Source: Brachybacterium equifaecis
GTDB taxonomy: Bacteria > Actinomycetota > Actinomycetes > Actinomycetales > Dermabacteraceae
Assembly (NCBI RefSeq): GCF_023509525.1
Contig: NZ_JAKNCJ010000012.1
Coordinates: forward strand, 1 to 57,229
Length of the DNA stretch: 57,229 nt
Direction: 5' to 3'
The position numbers and the translations under genes were made by a program. This document shows, piece by piece, positions 26,632 through 34,273 of the stretch; within the stretch, counting starts at the first letter, position 1; each line of letters begins with the position of its first letter. The notes beneath the pieces are model-generated. The model was given only the letters and a program-made list of their open reading frames with translations, searched no databases and was not told the origin of the DNA.

Positions 26632-27380
26632 GCCGCCGCCCCTTCCATCCGAGCCCCCGTATCCGCCCCGCCCGCCCCGCCCGCCCCGGGCACCGGCAGC
26701 CCCATCCGCTCGGCGCGGACCCGGGCGATGTGCCCCTCATACCAGCGGGCGTAGTCCTGCTGTTCGCGCATCTGCTGCCACTGCATCGCATCGACCTCGA
26801 GGAGGCTGCGGCGGGCGTGGATCGCGCGTGCGCTGAGACCGCCGGATGCTGTGCGGGAGGCCGCGGGCACGTAGGTGCTCTCCTCGGCCGGGGCGAGCTC
26901 GAAGTCGACGCCTGCGAACTCGCGGCCCTCCTCGGGCAGGAACCCGGGGATGTCCTCCACATCGACGCTGCCGCGGGTGATGGTGCGGATCTGCACCTCG
27001 AGCGGATCGTAGAGGCGGTTGCAGTGCAGGAACAGGCCAGTCGTCTGGCCGGCCTGGAGACGGTCGATGGTGCGCCGGAGGTAGGTGACCTGGAGGCCGT
27101 GCCGGGATCGCCCGCGGACCAGCCACGTGATCAGCGGCGTGCCGGCCAGTGGGATCAGCAGCGCGTACCCGCCGATCGGCAGGACCGACCAGGCGATGAG
27201 CGCGGTGATGATCGTGAGGATGAGGGAGACGATGAGGACGACCGCGGTGCGGTTGTTGACGTCCGTGGTCGCGATGACCGTCTCGCGGGACTCCTCGGCC
27301 TTCTTGCCGATCATGTCCGTGAGCGTGAACATCATCATGGGGCGCTGCTGGTCGGCGGGCGCCTCGTGGATCGCGGTCAT
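26628..27380 (-). CDS. PrgI/VirB3-like membrane protein of the T4SS
   Basis: A 250-residue protein. Two adjacent TM helices (about 46-66 and 70-90: V-V-L-I-V-S-L-I-L-T-I-I and G-G-Y-A-L-L-I-P-L-A-G) sit near the N-terminus, followed by a soluble region of about 160 residues that begins L-V-R-G-R-S-R-H-G. This matches PrgI-type proteins, the Gram-positive counterpart of VirB3, normally encoded just before the VirB4 ATPase. Here no VirB4 gene follows; the downstream gene is a tagged unknown. It is co-transcribed with the pilin-like gene upstream. Confidence 0.65.
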   Translation of the reverse strand: MTAIHEAPADQQRPMMMFTLTDMIGKKAEESRETVIATTDVNNRTAVVLIVSLILTIITALIAWSVLPIGGYALLIPLAGTPLITWLVRGRSRHGLQVTYLRRTIDRLQAGQTTGLFLHCNRLYDPLEVQIRTITRGSVDVEDIPGFLPEEGREFAGVDFELAPAEESTYVPAASRTASGGLSARAIHARRSLLEVDAMQWQQMREQQDYARWYEGHIARVRAERMGLPVPGAGGAGGADTGARMEGAAA

Positions 27381-27468
27381 CGTCGTCTCCTTCCTTGGTC
27401 CTGGTCGTGCTCAAATGCCGGTCCCACGCGCCCGGGCCCGCCCGAAGGCTCACCCGGGCGCATGAGGA

Positions 27469-27774
27469 TCAGCCTCGCGAGGTGCTGTTCACCAGGGCGA
27501 TGAGGCCGTTGGCGACCCAGTCGATGATGCGGAGGATGCCGGGGATGATCGCGCCGGGAGCCGCCATCACCGCGCCGATGAACAGCACGACGAAGACGCC
27601 GCCGAGGCCCTGCATGTTCGCGCCGCGCCGCTTCTGGTAGATCCAGGCGAGGACGGAGAAGAGCACCATCAGCATGCCGATGACGGTGAGGAGGGTAGCG
27701 ACGCCGCCGAGCTGGCCGCTGACGGCACCCCAGACGGTGTCCCACCCTCCGGCGAAGTTCACCTTCGTGTTCAT
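27469..27774 (-). CDS. VirB2-like small two-TM protein
   Basis: A 101-residue protein starting M-N-T-K-V-N-F-A-G-G-W, with AAAGG upstream of ATG 27774. Two hydrophobic helices (V-A-T-L-L-T-V-I-G-M-L-M-V-L-F-S-V-L-A-W and G-L-G-G-V-F-V-V-L-F-I-G-A-V-M-A-A-P) are separated by a short basic loop (Y-Q-K-R-R-G-A-N). This is the architecture of VirB2/TrbC pilin-like subunits. It precedes the PrgI-like gene, the usual VirB2-VirB3 order. Confidence 0.65.
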   Translation of the reverse strand: MNTKVNFAGGWDTVWGAVSGQLGGVATLLTVIGMLMVLFSVLAWIYQKRRGANMQGLGGVFVVLFIGAVMAAPGAIIPGILRIIDWVANGLIALVNSTSRG

Positions 27775-27831
27775 TGCAGACCTTTCAAGTCCTGACCGTC
27801 CGGTGCGTCCGGACGGAAGTCGTTCACGGGA

Positions 27832-27845
27832 GACCATGCGCATTT
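27832..27845 (-). promoter_or_regulatory. TGCGCATGGTC element upstream of the pilin-like gene
   Basis: On the minus strand: AAATGCGCATGGTC, about 57 nt before ATG 27774. The flanks also match the copy at 16615-16630 (CCTCG before, CCC after), so the similarity extends beyond the core. Confidence 0.5.
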
Positions 27846-27874
27846 GCGCGAGGCCTCAGCGCACCGCTTTGTCG

Positions 27875-28231
27875 TCACGCCGTGCCCTGGGGGCTGGGAG
27901 TGGCGAGGAGGCGGTGCATGTGCCCCTCGAAGGGGGTCATCTGGCCCCACAGTCGGGAGAGGGCGCTGTCGGTGAGCGCTCCCTCGAGGACGGTGGTCTC
28001 GGGTTCGACGTCCACGCCGCCGAAGCCGTGGAGCTGGCGGGCGGTTCCGTCGAGGCGGCCTCGGGCGCTGGGCTGCGAGTAGTCCTCGGTGAGGGCTCGC
28101 GCGGCGCCGTCTCCGCCGAGGGTGACGTCGGCCCGTTCGGAGGGCCACGTGGAGAACCGGCCGTCGGTGGCGCGGGGCTGGTCGCCGGCGCGCGCGGGGC
28201 CGCGGGATCCGCGCGGGGTGCGTCCCTTCAT
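27875..28231 (-). CDS. small hypothetical protein with N-terminal G-R-F tag
   Basis: A 118-residue protein starting M-K-G-R-T-P-R-G-S-R-G, with GGAAGGAGG upstream of ATG 28231. Residues about 21-41 carry the tag R-A-T-D-G-R-F-S-T-W-P-S-E-R-A-D-V-T-L. The remainder is acidic and contains a conserved-looking W-G-Q-M-T-P-F-E-G-H-M-H-R. The function is unknown. A GCGCGGNACAT-type motif lies about 60 nt upstream instead of 8, and this gene has its own strong ribosome-binding site. Confidence 0.65.
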   Translation of the reverse strand: MKGRTPRGSRGPARAGDQPRATDGRFSTWPSERADVTLGGDGAARALTEDYSQPSARGRLDGTARQLHGFGGVDVEPETTVLEGALTDSALSRLWGQMTPFEGHMHRLLATPSPQGTA

Positions 28232-28286
28232 GCTGCCCTCCTTCCGAGGCCGTGGCGCCGGCCTGCTGCCGGAACCTCCTGGACTG

Positions 28287-28297
28287 CTATGTGCCGC
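28287..28297 (-). promoter_or_regulatory. GCGCGGNACAT motif, distal copy
   Basis: On the minus strand: GCGGCACATAG, about 55 nt before ATG 28231. Here the motif is separated from the start codon by a normal leader. Confidence 0.55.
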
Positions 28298-28373
28298 ACC
28301 TTCGCGAGATCGCTGGTGGCGGTGATCTGTGGCACCTGTGCCCGTGCGTTGTGCCTGCATGACGGCATCCGTC

Positions 28374-29828
28374 TCACACCTCCGCCAGCACGGACCGCAG
28401 CTTCTCGTGCGCATCGGACGCATCGGTGCGGGCCATGGCGACGGAGGACGTGAACAGGGTCTGGGCCATCTGGGAGCCGTACCGGTCAGCGGAGTCGACC
28501 AGGAAGTTCGCGACGAGCTCGCGCTGGTGCTGATCGGCATCGGGGAACGCGGCGAACAGGGCCTCGGTCTCCCGCTCCGGCAGGTTGCCGTCGAGGTAGG
28601 TGCGGGCCACCGTGTCGGCGCCGCCGGCCTTCGCGACCACCGCGATCAGGCGAGTGGAGCGACTGCCGGAGAGGCTCTTCGGCTGCGGCTCCGGGATCTC
28701 CTCCCGCCACGGCTCGCTGAGGGAGACGACGCGGCTGACGCCGAACCACGGGCGCTCGCGCATCGTCCGCGCGGACAGCTCCCCGTTCTCCAGTGCCTGC
28801 TCGATGCGATCGACGGTCTGCTCGATGCGGCGCTCAGATTCCGTGGTCAGCGACCGGTCGAAGGGGTCCGGCGTCGACATGGTGAGGCTGTCTCCCTCAG
28901 AGGCGTCGATGGAGAGCGCTGGAGCGAGGCGATGGAAGCCCTCGGAGGGGCGGTTGCTCACGGGCATCGACATGCGCACCTCGTGGGCCAGGTTGTCCTC
29001 CTGGACGCGGGTGAGGCTGTGCCCGAGCCGGGCCTCCTCCTCTGCGCGGCGACGTGCGTACTCGGAGCGGCCGGTGATGTTCCGGCTGGCCTTCTCGCCG
29101 GTGGAGCGAACCGCCTTCGCGTGCATGATCGTGCGTGCGAAGGAACTGGCGACGTGGCCCGTACCCGCCTCCACGAAGCCGCGGTCTCCGCGCGCGATGC
29201 GCTGGTGGATCTCGACGGCGGCCTCGGAGACGAGATCATCCGCATCCATGGCGGGCGCCATGGGGACGCTGCTGGCCTCCACAGCGGCGACGCGGCGCAT
29301 GCGGGCGATGAAAGCGGGGGTGAAGACGTCCTGGTCGTAGGCGTTCTCCCGCTCGCGCAGGTCGGAGATGGAGGGCAGGGATGCCAGGCGCCGGGCGCGA
29401 GCTTCCGCGCGAGCCGCTTCCTCCGCATCCGGCCGGCTGTCATCGGCGTCGTCCTCGCCGCGGCGCTCGGGGATCTCGCCGAGTCCCTCGTCCTCGAGGA
29501 TCGCCGACCACACTTCGACCTCGTCGGCCATCTCGCGCGCACGGGCCGAACCGGCGGCGCGCCTGGCGGTCTCGACCTGGAAGTCGCGCTCGGCCTCGGC
29601 GACGGCCATGCGCTCCCGGGCCCGCTCGAGGGCGATCGGGTCGACGGCGGGGGTGTCCTCGCCGAGCCCTATCCAGTCGTCGGTCCCGTACAGGTCGACG
29701 GCGGAGCCCGCGGATCCCGCGAGGTCGACGGCGTCTGCGCGCTCGTACTCGTAGCTGCCGAACTTCCCATCGGCCTTGCGCGCGGACTCGCGGGCGGAAG
29801 CTGCGCGTGCGCTGATCTTGGTGCTCAT
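28374..29828 (-). CDS. tagged protein with possible sigma-factor-like region
   Basis: A 484-residue protein. Residues 1-37 (M-S-T-K-I-S-A-R-A-A-S-A-R-E-S-A-R-K, then D-G-K-F-G-S-Y-E-Y-E-R-A-D-A-V-D-L) are almost the same as the start of the protein at 45719, although the rest differs. Residues about 70-165 are Ala/Glu/Arg-rich and probably coiled. At about 195-235, D-A-D-D-L-V-S-E-A-A-V-E-I-H-Q-R resembles the start of sigma-70 region 2 (D-x-x-D-L-V-Q-E); a helical C-terminal half follows. If it is a sigma-like protein it could be the factor that reads the GCGCGGNACAT motif, but the resemblance is weak. A perfect motif copy precedes the start. Confidence 0.6.
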   Translation of the reverse strand: MSTKISARAASARESARKADGKFGSYEYERADAVDLAGSAGSAVDLYGTDDWIGLGEDTPAVDPIALERARERMAVAEAERDFQVETARRAAGSARAREMADEVEVWSAILEDEGLGEIPERRGEDDADDSRPDAEEAARAEARARRLASLPSISDLRERENAYDQDVFTPAFIARMRRVAAVEASSVPMAPAMDADDLVSEAAVEIHQRIARGDRGFVEAGTGHVASSFARTIMHAKAVRSTGEKASRNITGRSEYARRRAEEEARLGHSLTRVQEDNLAHEVRMSMPVSNRPSEGFHRLAPALSIDASEGDSLTMSTPDPFDRSLTTESERRIEQTVDRIEQALENGELSARTMRERPWFGVSRVVSLSEPWREEIPEPQPKSLSGSRSTRLIAVVAKAGGADTVARTYLDGNLPERETEALFAAFPDADQHQRELVANFLVDSADRYGSQMAQTLFTSSVAMARTDASDAHEKLRSVLAEV

Positions 29829-29834
29829 GCACGG

Positions 29835-29848
29835 CTATGTGCCGCGCG
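29835..29848 (-). promoter_or_regulatory. GCGCGGNACAT start-associated motif
   Basis: On the minus strand: CGCGCGGCACATAG; 8 nt separate ACAT from ATG 29828. There is no Shine-Dalgarno sequence between motif and start. Confidence 0.75.
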
Positions 29849-29978
29849 TTCGCAGGAGGGGCGGAGGGGGCTGGATCAGCGGATTGCGTAGCGCCTCAGC
29901 GGAAGCAGATGCGCACGATAATGAGCACTGAAAGGTCTAGGGTTGTTCTAGCTGACACACAGAGGAGGCCGATGTCGT

Positions 29979-30302
29979 GTGATGATCCGTCCTGAAGCCC
30001 AGAGCACGCTCGAAGTGCTCGGCCACACCATCGAAGTGGCCCGCATTGAGAAGCAGTGGACGCAGCAGCACCTGGCCGCAGTCCTCGGCGTCTCCCGGGC
30101 TACAGTCGCCGCGATCGAGAAGGGCAGCGGATCCGTCGCCATCGGCACGTTCCTGAGTGCAGCCGACGCGCTCGGGATCAGCCTGCTCGGCACCGACGAC
30201 ATCGGGCGAGATGCCATCCGATCCGTCCTGCGCCGCGAGCTCCAGCTCATGCCGTCGCGAGTCTCACGTAGGCGGAAGGACCGCCGGGACGACGACTTCT
30301 AG
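29979..30302 (+). CDS. XRE-family regulator (orphan HipB-like)
   Basis: A 107-residue protein. GTG 29979 is favoured by AGGAGG 10 nt upstream; ATG 29982 is the alternative. The XRE helix-turn-helix runs about 15-70 (W-T-Q-Q-H-L-A-A-V-L-G-V-S-R-A-T-V-A-A-I) with S-L-L-G-T-D at its end, and a basic tail. No toxin gene follows; the next gene is convergent. It is the only plus-strand gene among the minus-strand transfer genes here, so it may regulate them or another system in trans. Confidence 0.8.
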   Translation: MMIRPEAQSTLEVLGHTIEVARIEKQWTQQHLAAVLGVSRATVAAIEKGSGSVAIGTFLSAADALGISLLGTDDIGRDAIRSVLRRELQLMPSRVSRRRKDRRDDDF

Positions 30303-30305
30303 GCC

Positions 30306-31244
30306 TCACCGCGTGGGGATGACCGCCCCGGTCATGTAGTCGATGTTCCAGCCGTTCGCGGTGTTCGAGACGATGACGCGCTCGTCGATGGCGTGGTCGC
30401 AGCTCATGATGTCCACGGTGACGGTGCGCGGCAGGAGCTCGCTCCCGGTGTAGTTCGGGGTGGCCGCGTAGTAAAGCGGGCACTCGGCTCCCTTGCCGGA
30501 CGCGAGGTACTCGCGAGCCATGCGTTCGGTGTGGGCCATGCCGCCGGCGTACTGGCCGCCGATCTGCGTGGTGCCGACGTTCTGAGTGCGGGTGCCGGTG
30601 ACAAGGTTGCCAGCGACTTCGGGGCCTCCGAGGGAGTCGGCGATCAGGTGGCTGCGGTTCATCATCCAGCCCTTGTACTGCTTCGACCCGTCCACGCCGT
30701 CGGAGGCGAGGATGGTGACCTTCGCGTTGTTCTTGGGCCAGCCGGCGGGATCGGGGAGTTTGCCTTCGGAGTCACCCTTCGCAGGGGCCGTGAGCAGTCC
30801 GTAGGCGCACTGCGCGCGTCCCAGCGAGTCGAGGTCGCAGGTCGTCACCTGCCCGGAGACGGGTGTGCGCTCGACGACGGCGGTCCCGGTGATCGTGTAG
30901 TAGTCGCCGACCACTGCAGCAGAGGACCCCGGGCTCGCAGGCGCAGCGTTCGCAGGCGCGCTCGATGCCGGCCCGGCCGTCGACGTCACAGCAGCCGAAG
31001 GCGCAGCCGTGCTCGGAGCGGCCGGATCGCTGCTCGGCGCCGGCGCGGCCGTGGGCAGGCCCGGGATCTCGGGGAAGCCCTCGGGGAGGTGCTCGCTCGC
31101 CTCGATCATCCACTCCCGCATCTGGGGGCCGGCGGGGGAGTAGGCGTACACGATCCCCATGAACAGGCCTATGATCACGAGGCCCAGGAGGGCGCGCATG
31201 ATGCGGGAGGGCAGGAGGGAGATGAACTCGGCGAGATACTTCAT
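30306..31244 (-). CDS. membrane-anchored EndA-like DNA/RNA non-specific nuclease
   Basis: A 312-residue protein. An N-terminal TM helix (about 16-36) and a Pro/Ala/Ser linker (to about 112) lead to a nuclease domain with Y-Y-T-I-T-G, G-W-M-M-N-R-S-H-L-I-A-D-S-L-G-G (candidate catalytic His in the D/N-R-x-H motif) and N-L-V-T-G-T-R-T-Q-N-V-G. This is the beta-beta-alpha-metal fold of EndA/streptococcal DNase. It should face the outside of the cell. Inside a conjugation operon it might process DNA at the surface or act on a competitor or recipient. The GCGCGGNACAT motif lies 8 nt from the start and there is no ribosome-binding site. Confidence 0.85.
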   Translation of the reverse strand: MKYLAEFISLLPSRIMRALLGLVIIGLFMGIVYAYSPAGPQMREWMIEASEHLPEGFPEIPGLPTAAPAPSSDPAAPSTAAPSAAVTSTAGPASSAPANAAPASPGSSAAVVGDYYTITGTAVVERTPVSGQVTTCDLDSLGRAQCAYGLLTAPAKGDSEGKLPDPAGWPKNNAKVTILASDGVDGSKQYKGWMMNRSHLIADSLGGPEVAGNLVTGTRTQNVGTTQIGGQYAGGMAHTERMAREYLASGKGAECPLYYAATPNYTGSELLPRTVTVDIMSCDHAIDERVIVSNTANGWNIDYMTGAVIPTR

Positions 31245-31250
31245 GACCGG

Positions 31251-31265
31251 GTATGTTCCGCGCGG
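31251..31265 (-). promoter_or_regulatory. GCGCGGNACAT start-associated motif
   Basis: On the minus strand: GCGCGGAACATAC; 8 nt separate ACAT from ATG 31244. Confidence 0.7.
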
Positions 31266-31290
31266 CGGCGGGTGAGTCCGGGCAGCCAGC

Positions 31291-31758
31291 TCACCTCCGC
31301 CGCAGGTCCTCCCGCATCCGGTCTCTCAGGGTCCGGTCGAAGTCGTCGATGCCTTCGAGAGAGATCTCGGCGATGATCCCGCGGGTTCTGGCGCGGACGC
31401 GGTTCACGGCGGGGTCGTAGCGGTCCGCGGAGCCGAGGAGGTCGACGAGGGCGTCCAGGGCGATGAACAGCCCAGCCGCCGCGCACATGATTCCCGCCGC
31501 GGCGCTGCCGATGTAGGCGAGCACCTGGTGGAGCTTCCCACCGCCGAGCATCTCGCTGACGATCCCATCGAGCGGGGTCTGGCCGATGGGCCGGCAGAGC
31601 AGGAATGCGCCTGCGCCGACCAGCATCGCGCCGGCGAGGAGAAGCGCGCCCTTGCGCACCAGGACTCGCAGGAGCACGGATCGCGCGGACCGGCGCACTG
31701 CGAACGCGCGCCCCGCGACGATGATCGCCGTGTCGTGGGCGCTGGCCTCAGCCGGCAT
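31291..31758 (-). CDS. hypothetical two-TM membrane protein
   Basis: A 155-residue protein starting M-P-A-E-A-S-A-H-D. Two hydrophobic stretches (G-A-L-L-L-A-G-A-M-L-V-G-A-G-A-F-L-L and I-G-S-A-A-A-G-I-M-C-A-A-A-G-L-F-I) flank a short loop; the basic C-terminal region (R-A-R-T-R-G-I-I-A-E-I-S) is probably cytoplasmic. It overlaps the end of the upstream gene by 11 bp, so it belongs to the same operon. No family is recognised. Confidence 0.65.
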   Translation of the reverse strand: MPAEASAHDTAIIVAGRAFAVRRSARSVLLRVLVRKGALLLAGAMLVGAGAFLLCRPIGQTPLDGIVSEMLGGGKLHQVLAYIGSAAAGIMCAAAGLFIALDALVDLLGSADRYDPAVNRVRARTRGIIAEISLEGIDDFDRTLRDRMREDLRRR

Positions 31759-32086
31759 GGACGGGAGTCAGAGCAGGCGAGACGGGCTCGAGCTCGGGCG
31801 CAGAGCGATCCTCGGGCTCGGCGCCGGCGTGCTCGGCATCCTCCAGCTCGAGGATGTGCTCCTCGAACGTCTGCCCGGAGTAGCCCATGTAGTCCTCCGA
31901 TCCGAGGTGGACGCCGCAGGTGCATCCCCACGACGCCTCGGCAGGAGTCCAGTGGGTGCCCTCCGTGCGGCCGGTCAGGACGCGGGCATGGGAGACGCCG
32001 CCGATCATGCGCTCATCGCTGCTGGGGATGTCGTCGGCGTACTCGAGGTCGTGCGCGCCGCGGGGCTCGTAGTCGTCGTATGCCAT
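31748..32086 (-). CDS. small acidic protein with a Cys-x-Cys/His cluster
   Basis: A 112-residue protein starting M-A-Y-D-D-Y-E-P-R-G, with GAAGGAG 8 nt upstream of ATG 32086. It is strongly acidic. W-G-C-T-C-G-V-H (about 53-60) followed by a later His looks like a small zinc-binding site. The C-terminal third is Glu/Pro-rich. Function unknown; it sits between the HNH-protein and membrane-protein genes in the operon. Confidence 0.65.
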   Translation of the reverse strand: MAYDDYEPRGAHDLEYADDIPSSDERMIGGVSHARVLTGRTEGTHWTPAEASWGCTCGVHLGSEDYMGYSGQTFEEHILELEDAEHAGAEPEDRSAPELEPVSPALTPVHAG

Positions 32087-32148
32087 GGGGTGCTCCTTCG
32101 GAGGTCGGTGCTGGTGCAGGTCTGGAAGGGGATGCGGGCGCGGCCGGG

Positions 32149-32577
32149 TCAGCCGGCGTACCACTGGCCGGGGATGCGCGCGGCCTCCTCGGGGAAGTAG
32201 TGGGCGCGGCGGCGGGTGATGCGGCGCCGGGTCCAGGAGGAGGGCATGCTGGCGCCCTTGGACGTGTTGTGGCGCGAGCAGGCGGCGACGAGGTTCCGCA
32301 TCGACGTCGCGCCGCCGCGGGACCACGGCCAGAAGTGGTCGGCGTGCTGCGCGGGCCGCTGGCAGCGGAGGATCCCGAAGGTGGACATCTCGCATCGGTG
32401 CCCGGCGCGGTCGAACCCTTCGCGGCGCTGCTCGGCGGAGTACATGCGCACCGGATCGCGCATGCCCTCCCCGGGACGCAGGGCGCTGACGGCGGCCGCG
32501 ATGGCGACGGCGGCGATGAGCAGCGCGCCGATGAGGACACCGGGGTGCTCGAGGAGGAACTGGATCAGCCCTGGCAT
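32149..32577 (-). CDS. membrane-anchored HNH endonuclease
   Basis: A 142-residue protein starting M-P-G-L-I-Q-F-L-L-E-H-P-G. A TM helix (about 16-36) is followed by an HNH domain: G-H-R-C-E (first Cys), C-Q-R, H-A-D-H-F-W-P-W-S-R-G-G-A-T-S (catalytic His) and N-L-V-A-A-C-S-R-H-N. The start overlaps the C-terminus of the upstream Pro-rich protein gene by 13 bp. HNH nucleases with a membrane anchor are uncommon. Together with the EndA-like nuclease it makes two anchored nucleases in one operon. Confidence 0.8.
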   Translation of the reverse strand: MPGLIQFLLEHPGVLIGALLIAAVAIAAAVSALRPGEGMRDPVRMYSAEQRREGFDRAGHRCEMSTFGILRCQRPAQHADHFWPWSRGGATSMRNLVAACSRHNTSKGASMPSSWTRRRITRRRAHYFPEEAARIPGQWYAG

Positions 32578-33281
32578 GCGGCACCGCTGGAGGACCAGTA
32601 GAGCTGGACACTGGAGGGCGCTTCGGCCCTGGCGTGGAAGGTGCCGCTGCCGGACACGGTCACGGAGCCGCTGCCGCTCCCGGAGGCCGCCCCGCTGACG
32701 GAGATCGACCCGTTCGAGGTGAACGTGACGCGAGCGTCGCCGCTGCAGGTGACGCTGAGGCTGGTGGTCGCGGTCTGCACGGGTGCGGGCGCCGGCGCGG
32801 GAGCGGGCGCCTGTGTGGTCGCAGGAGCGGGCTGCGGAGCCTGCGTGGTGGCCGGCGCGCGCGTCCGGGTCGGCTCGGGCTCCGGGGTCGGCGAAGGCTC
32901 CGGCTCCGGCTCGGGCTCCGGCTCGGGCGCAGGCTCGGGCTCCGGCTCGGGGGCGGGCTCTGCCGGCGCCGGGGACGACGGAGGCGTCACCTCGATCGGC
33001 GGCTCCGGGGAGAGGTTCGGGTCGGAGCTCGGTTCGACGCTGCTCCCGGTGGCAGGTGCCATCGTCGTGACGACCACGACCTGAGGCTCCTGCGTGACGC
33101 GCTGATACACCGTGAACCCTCCCCAGGAGATGCCCGCGAGGACCACGACGGCGATGAGCGCGACGACGACCCGGGCCCGGGCGAAGACCCACCAGAGCAG
33201 CGAGCCCCGGCGGCGCAGGAGAGGAGAGCGGGCGGTGCTGCGGGCGCGAGAAGACCCGGAGAGCTCGGCCGGCCGGTCCAT
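32565..33281 (-). CDS. membrane-anchored Pro/Glu-rich protein
   Basis: A 238-residue protein. A basic N-terminus (about 1-35), a TM helix (A-R-V-V-V-A-L-I-A-V-V-V-L-A-G), a P-E-P-E/A-P-A-P spacer (about 85-170) and a beta-rich C-terminal domain of about 65 residues (S-L-S-V-T-C-S-G-D-A-R-V-T-F-T-S) with two Cys. It looks like a surface stalk carrying a small Ig-like tip. The start is uncertain: the best ribosome-binding site (GAAGGAG) precedes ATG 33316 in a different frame. Confidence 0.65.
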   Translation of the reverse strand: MDRPAELSGSSRARSTARSPLLRRRGSLLWWVFARARVVVALIAVVVLAGISWGGFTVYQRVTQEPQVVVVTTMAPATGSSVEPSSDPNLSPEPPIEVTPPSSPAPAEPAPEPEPEPAPEPEPEPEPEPSPTPEPEPTRTRAPATTQAPQPAPATTQAPAPAPAPAPVQTATTSLSVTCSGDARVTFTSNGSISVSGAASGSGSGSVTVSGSGTFHARAEAPSSVQLYWSSSGAACQG

Positions 33282-33341
33282 GGGCGCTCGAGCAGGTCGA
33301 CGCCGTCGTCCCGCATGCGCTGCTCCTTCATCTAGGGGAGA

Positions 33342-33371
33342 GGGCGCCCCGCCCGTGCGGACGGGGCGCCC
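33342..33371 (-). terminator. hairpin terminator downstream of ssb
   Basis: GGGCGCCCCG (33342-33351) and CGGGGCGCCC (33362-33371) form a perfect 10-bp stem with a 10-nt loop. It lies between ssb and the Pro-rich protein gene, so transcription of the latter may be partly separate. Confidence 0.75.
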
Positions 33372-33386
33372 TGTTCATGGATGGGC

Positions 33387-34121
33387 TCAGAAGCCCTGGC
33401 CGCCGAAGCCGCCCTGGCCCTGCTGGGCGAAGGCGTTCTGCTGGCCCTGGGGCTGGCCGAAGCCGCCCTGCGCCTGCTGGCCCTGGTCGAAGCCCTGCTG
33501 GGGCTGGCCCTGGCCCTGCGGCTGACCGAAGCCCTGCTGACCCTGGGGCTGCCCCTGACCGAAGCCGCCCTGGGGCTGGCCCTGGCCCTGCGGCTGGCCG
33601 AAGCCACCCTGCTGACCCTGGGGCTGGCCGAAGCCCTGCTGGGCCTGCGCCTGGCCCTGGGGCTGGCCGAAGCCACCCTGCGGACCCTGGGGCTGGCCGA
33701 AGCCCTGACCGCCGGGCGCGCCCTGGGCATTGTTCCCGCCGCCCTGGTACTCGATCTTGTTGACGGACGCGGTCGCGAACGTCAGATCCGGCCCGGTCTT
33801 GAAGACGCGGAACTGCTGGGTGGAGATGTTCACGGGGCTGCCGTCCTGCTTGAAGAACTGCTGCTTCTTCGCGGTGTAGCCGCCGATCGCGATGACCGCC
33901 ATGCCCTTGCGATACGTCTCCAGGACGTTCTTGGACGTGGGCTCGTAGACCACGCAGTCCACGAACATCGCCTCGGGAGCCGGGTCGTTCGGGCCGGCGT
34001 CCCGGCGCTTCGGCGGGTTCACGGCGATCGTGAAGTAGGCCAAGACCTTGCCGTCTTCGGCGACGAACTTGCGGGGGTCGCCGGTGAGGTTGCCCGAGTG
34101 CGTGATCTGATTGAGGTCCAT
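33387..34121 (-). CDS. ssb: single-stranded DNA-binding protein with long Gln/Gly repeat tail
   Basis: A 244-residue protein. The OB-fold is at about 1-112 ([38 protein letters not shown]). The tail (about 125-244) consists of repeats of G-F-G-Q-P-Q-G-Q and G-G. It ends G-G-F-G-G-Q-G-F and lacks the acidic tip (D-D-D-I-P-F) by which chromosomal SSBs recruit repair proteins. It probably coats element DNA during replication or transfer and may work with the DnaE encoded just upstream. AAGGAG precedes the start. Confidence 0.9.
   Translation of the reverse strand: MDLNQITHSGNLTGDPRKFVAEDGKVLAYFTIAVNPPKRRDAGPNDPAPEAMFVDCVVYEPTSKNVLETYRKGMAVIAIGGYTAKKQQFFKQDGSPVNISTQQFRVFKTGPDLTFATASVNKIEYQGGGNNAQGAPGGQGFGQPQGPQGGFGQPQGQAQAQQGFGQPQGQQGGFGQPQGQGQPQGGFGQGQPQGQQGFGQPQGQGQPQQGFDQGQQAQGGFGQPQGQQNAFAQQGQGGFGGQGF
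33405..33720 (-). repeat. degenerate tandem repeat in ssb tail
   Basis: Repeated CTGGGGCTGGCCGAAG-type units on the plus strand (with variations) encode the G-F-G-Q-P-Q-G repeats of SSB. Slippage between units is likely to change tail length. Confidence 0.8.
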
Positions 34122-34273
34122 CAGGGTGCTCCTTGCAGTGCATGTCGTGTCGTGCGCGGGGTGCCGCCGGATGCCCGGCGACGGAAGATGTGCAGAGGCC
34201 CTGCACGGGGTTCACTCCGAGTACGCGGCCGATCGCCTGCCCAGGAAGATTCCCGGGAGCGACGGTCGCGTGC

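Noticed and set aside
29979..30302. HipA partner for the orphan XRE gene
   Set aside because: The following gene is a convergent EndA-type nuclease; no kinase motifs nearby.
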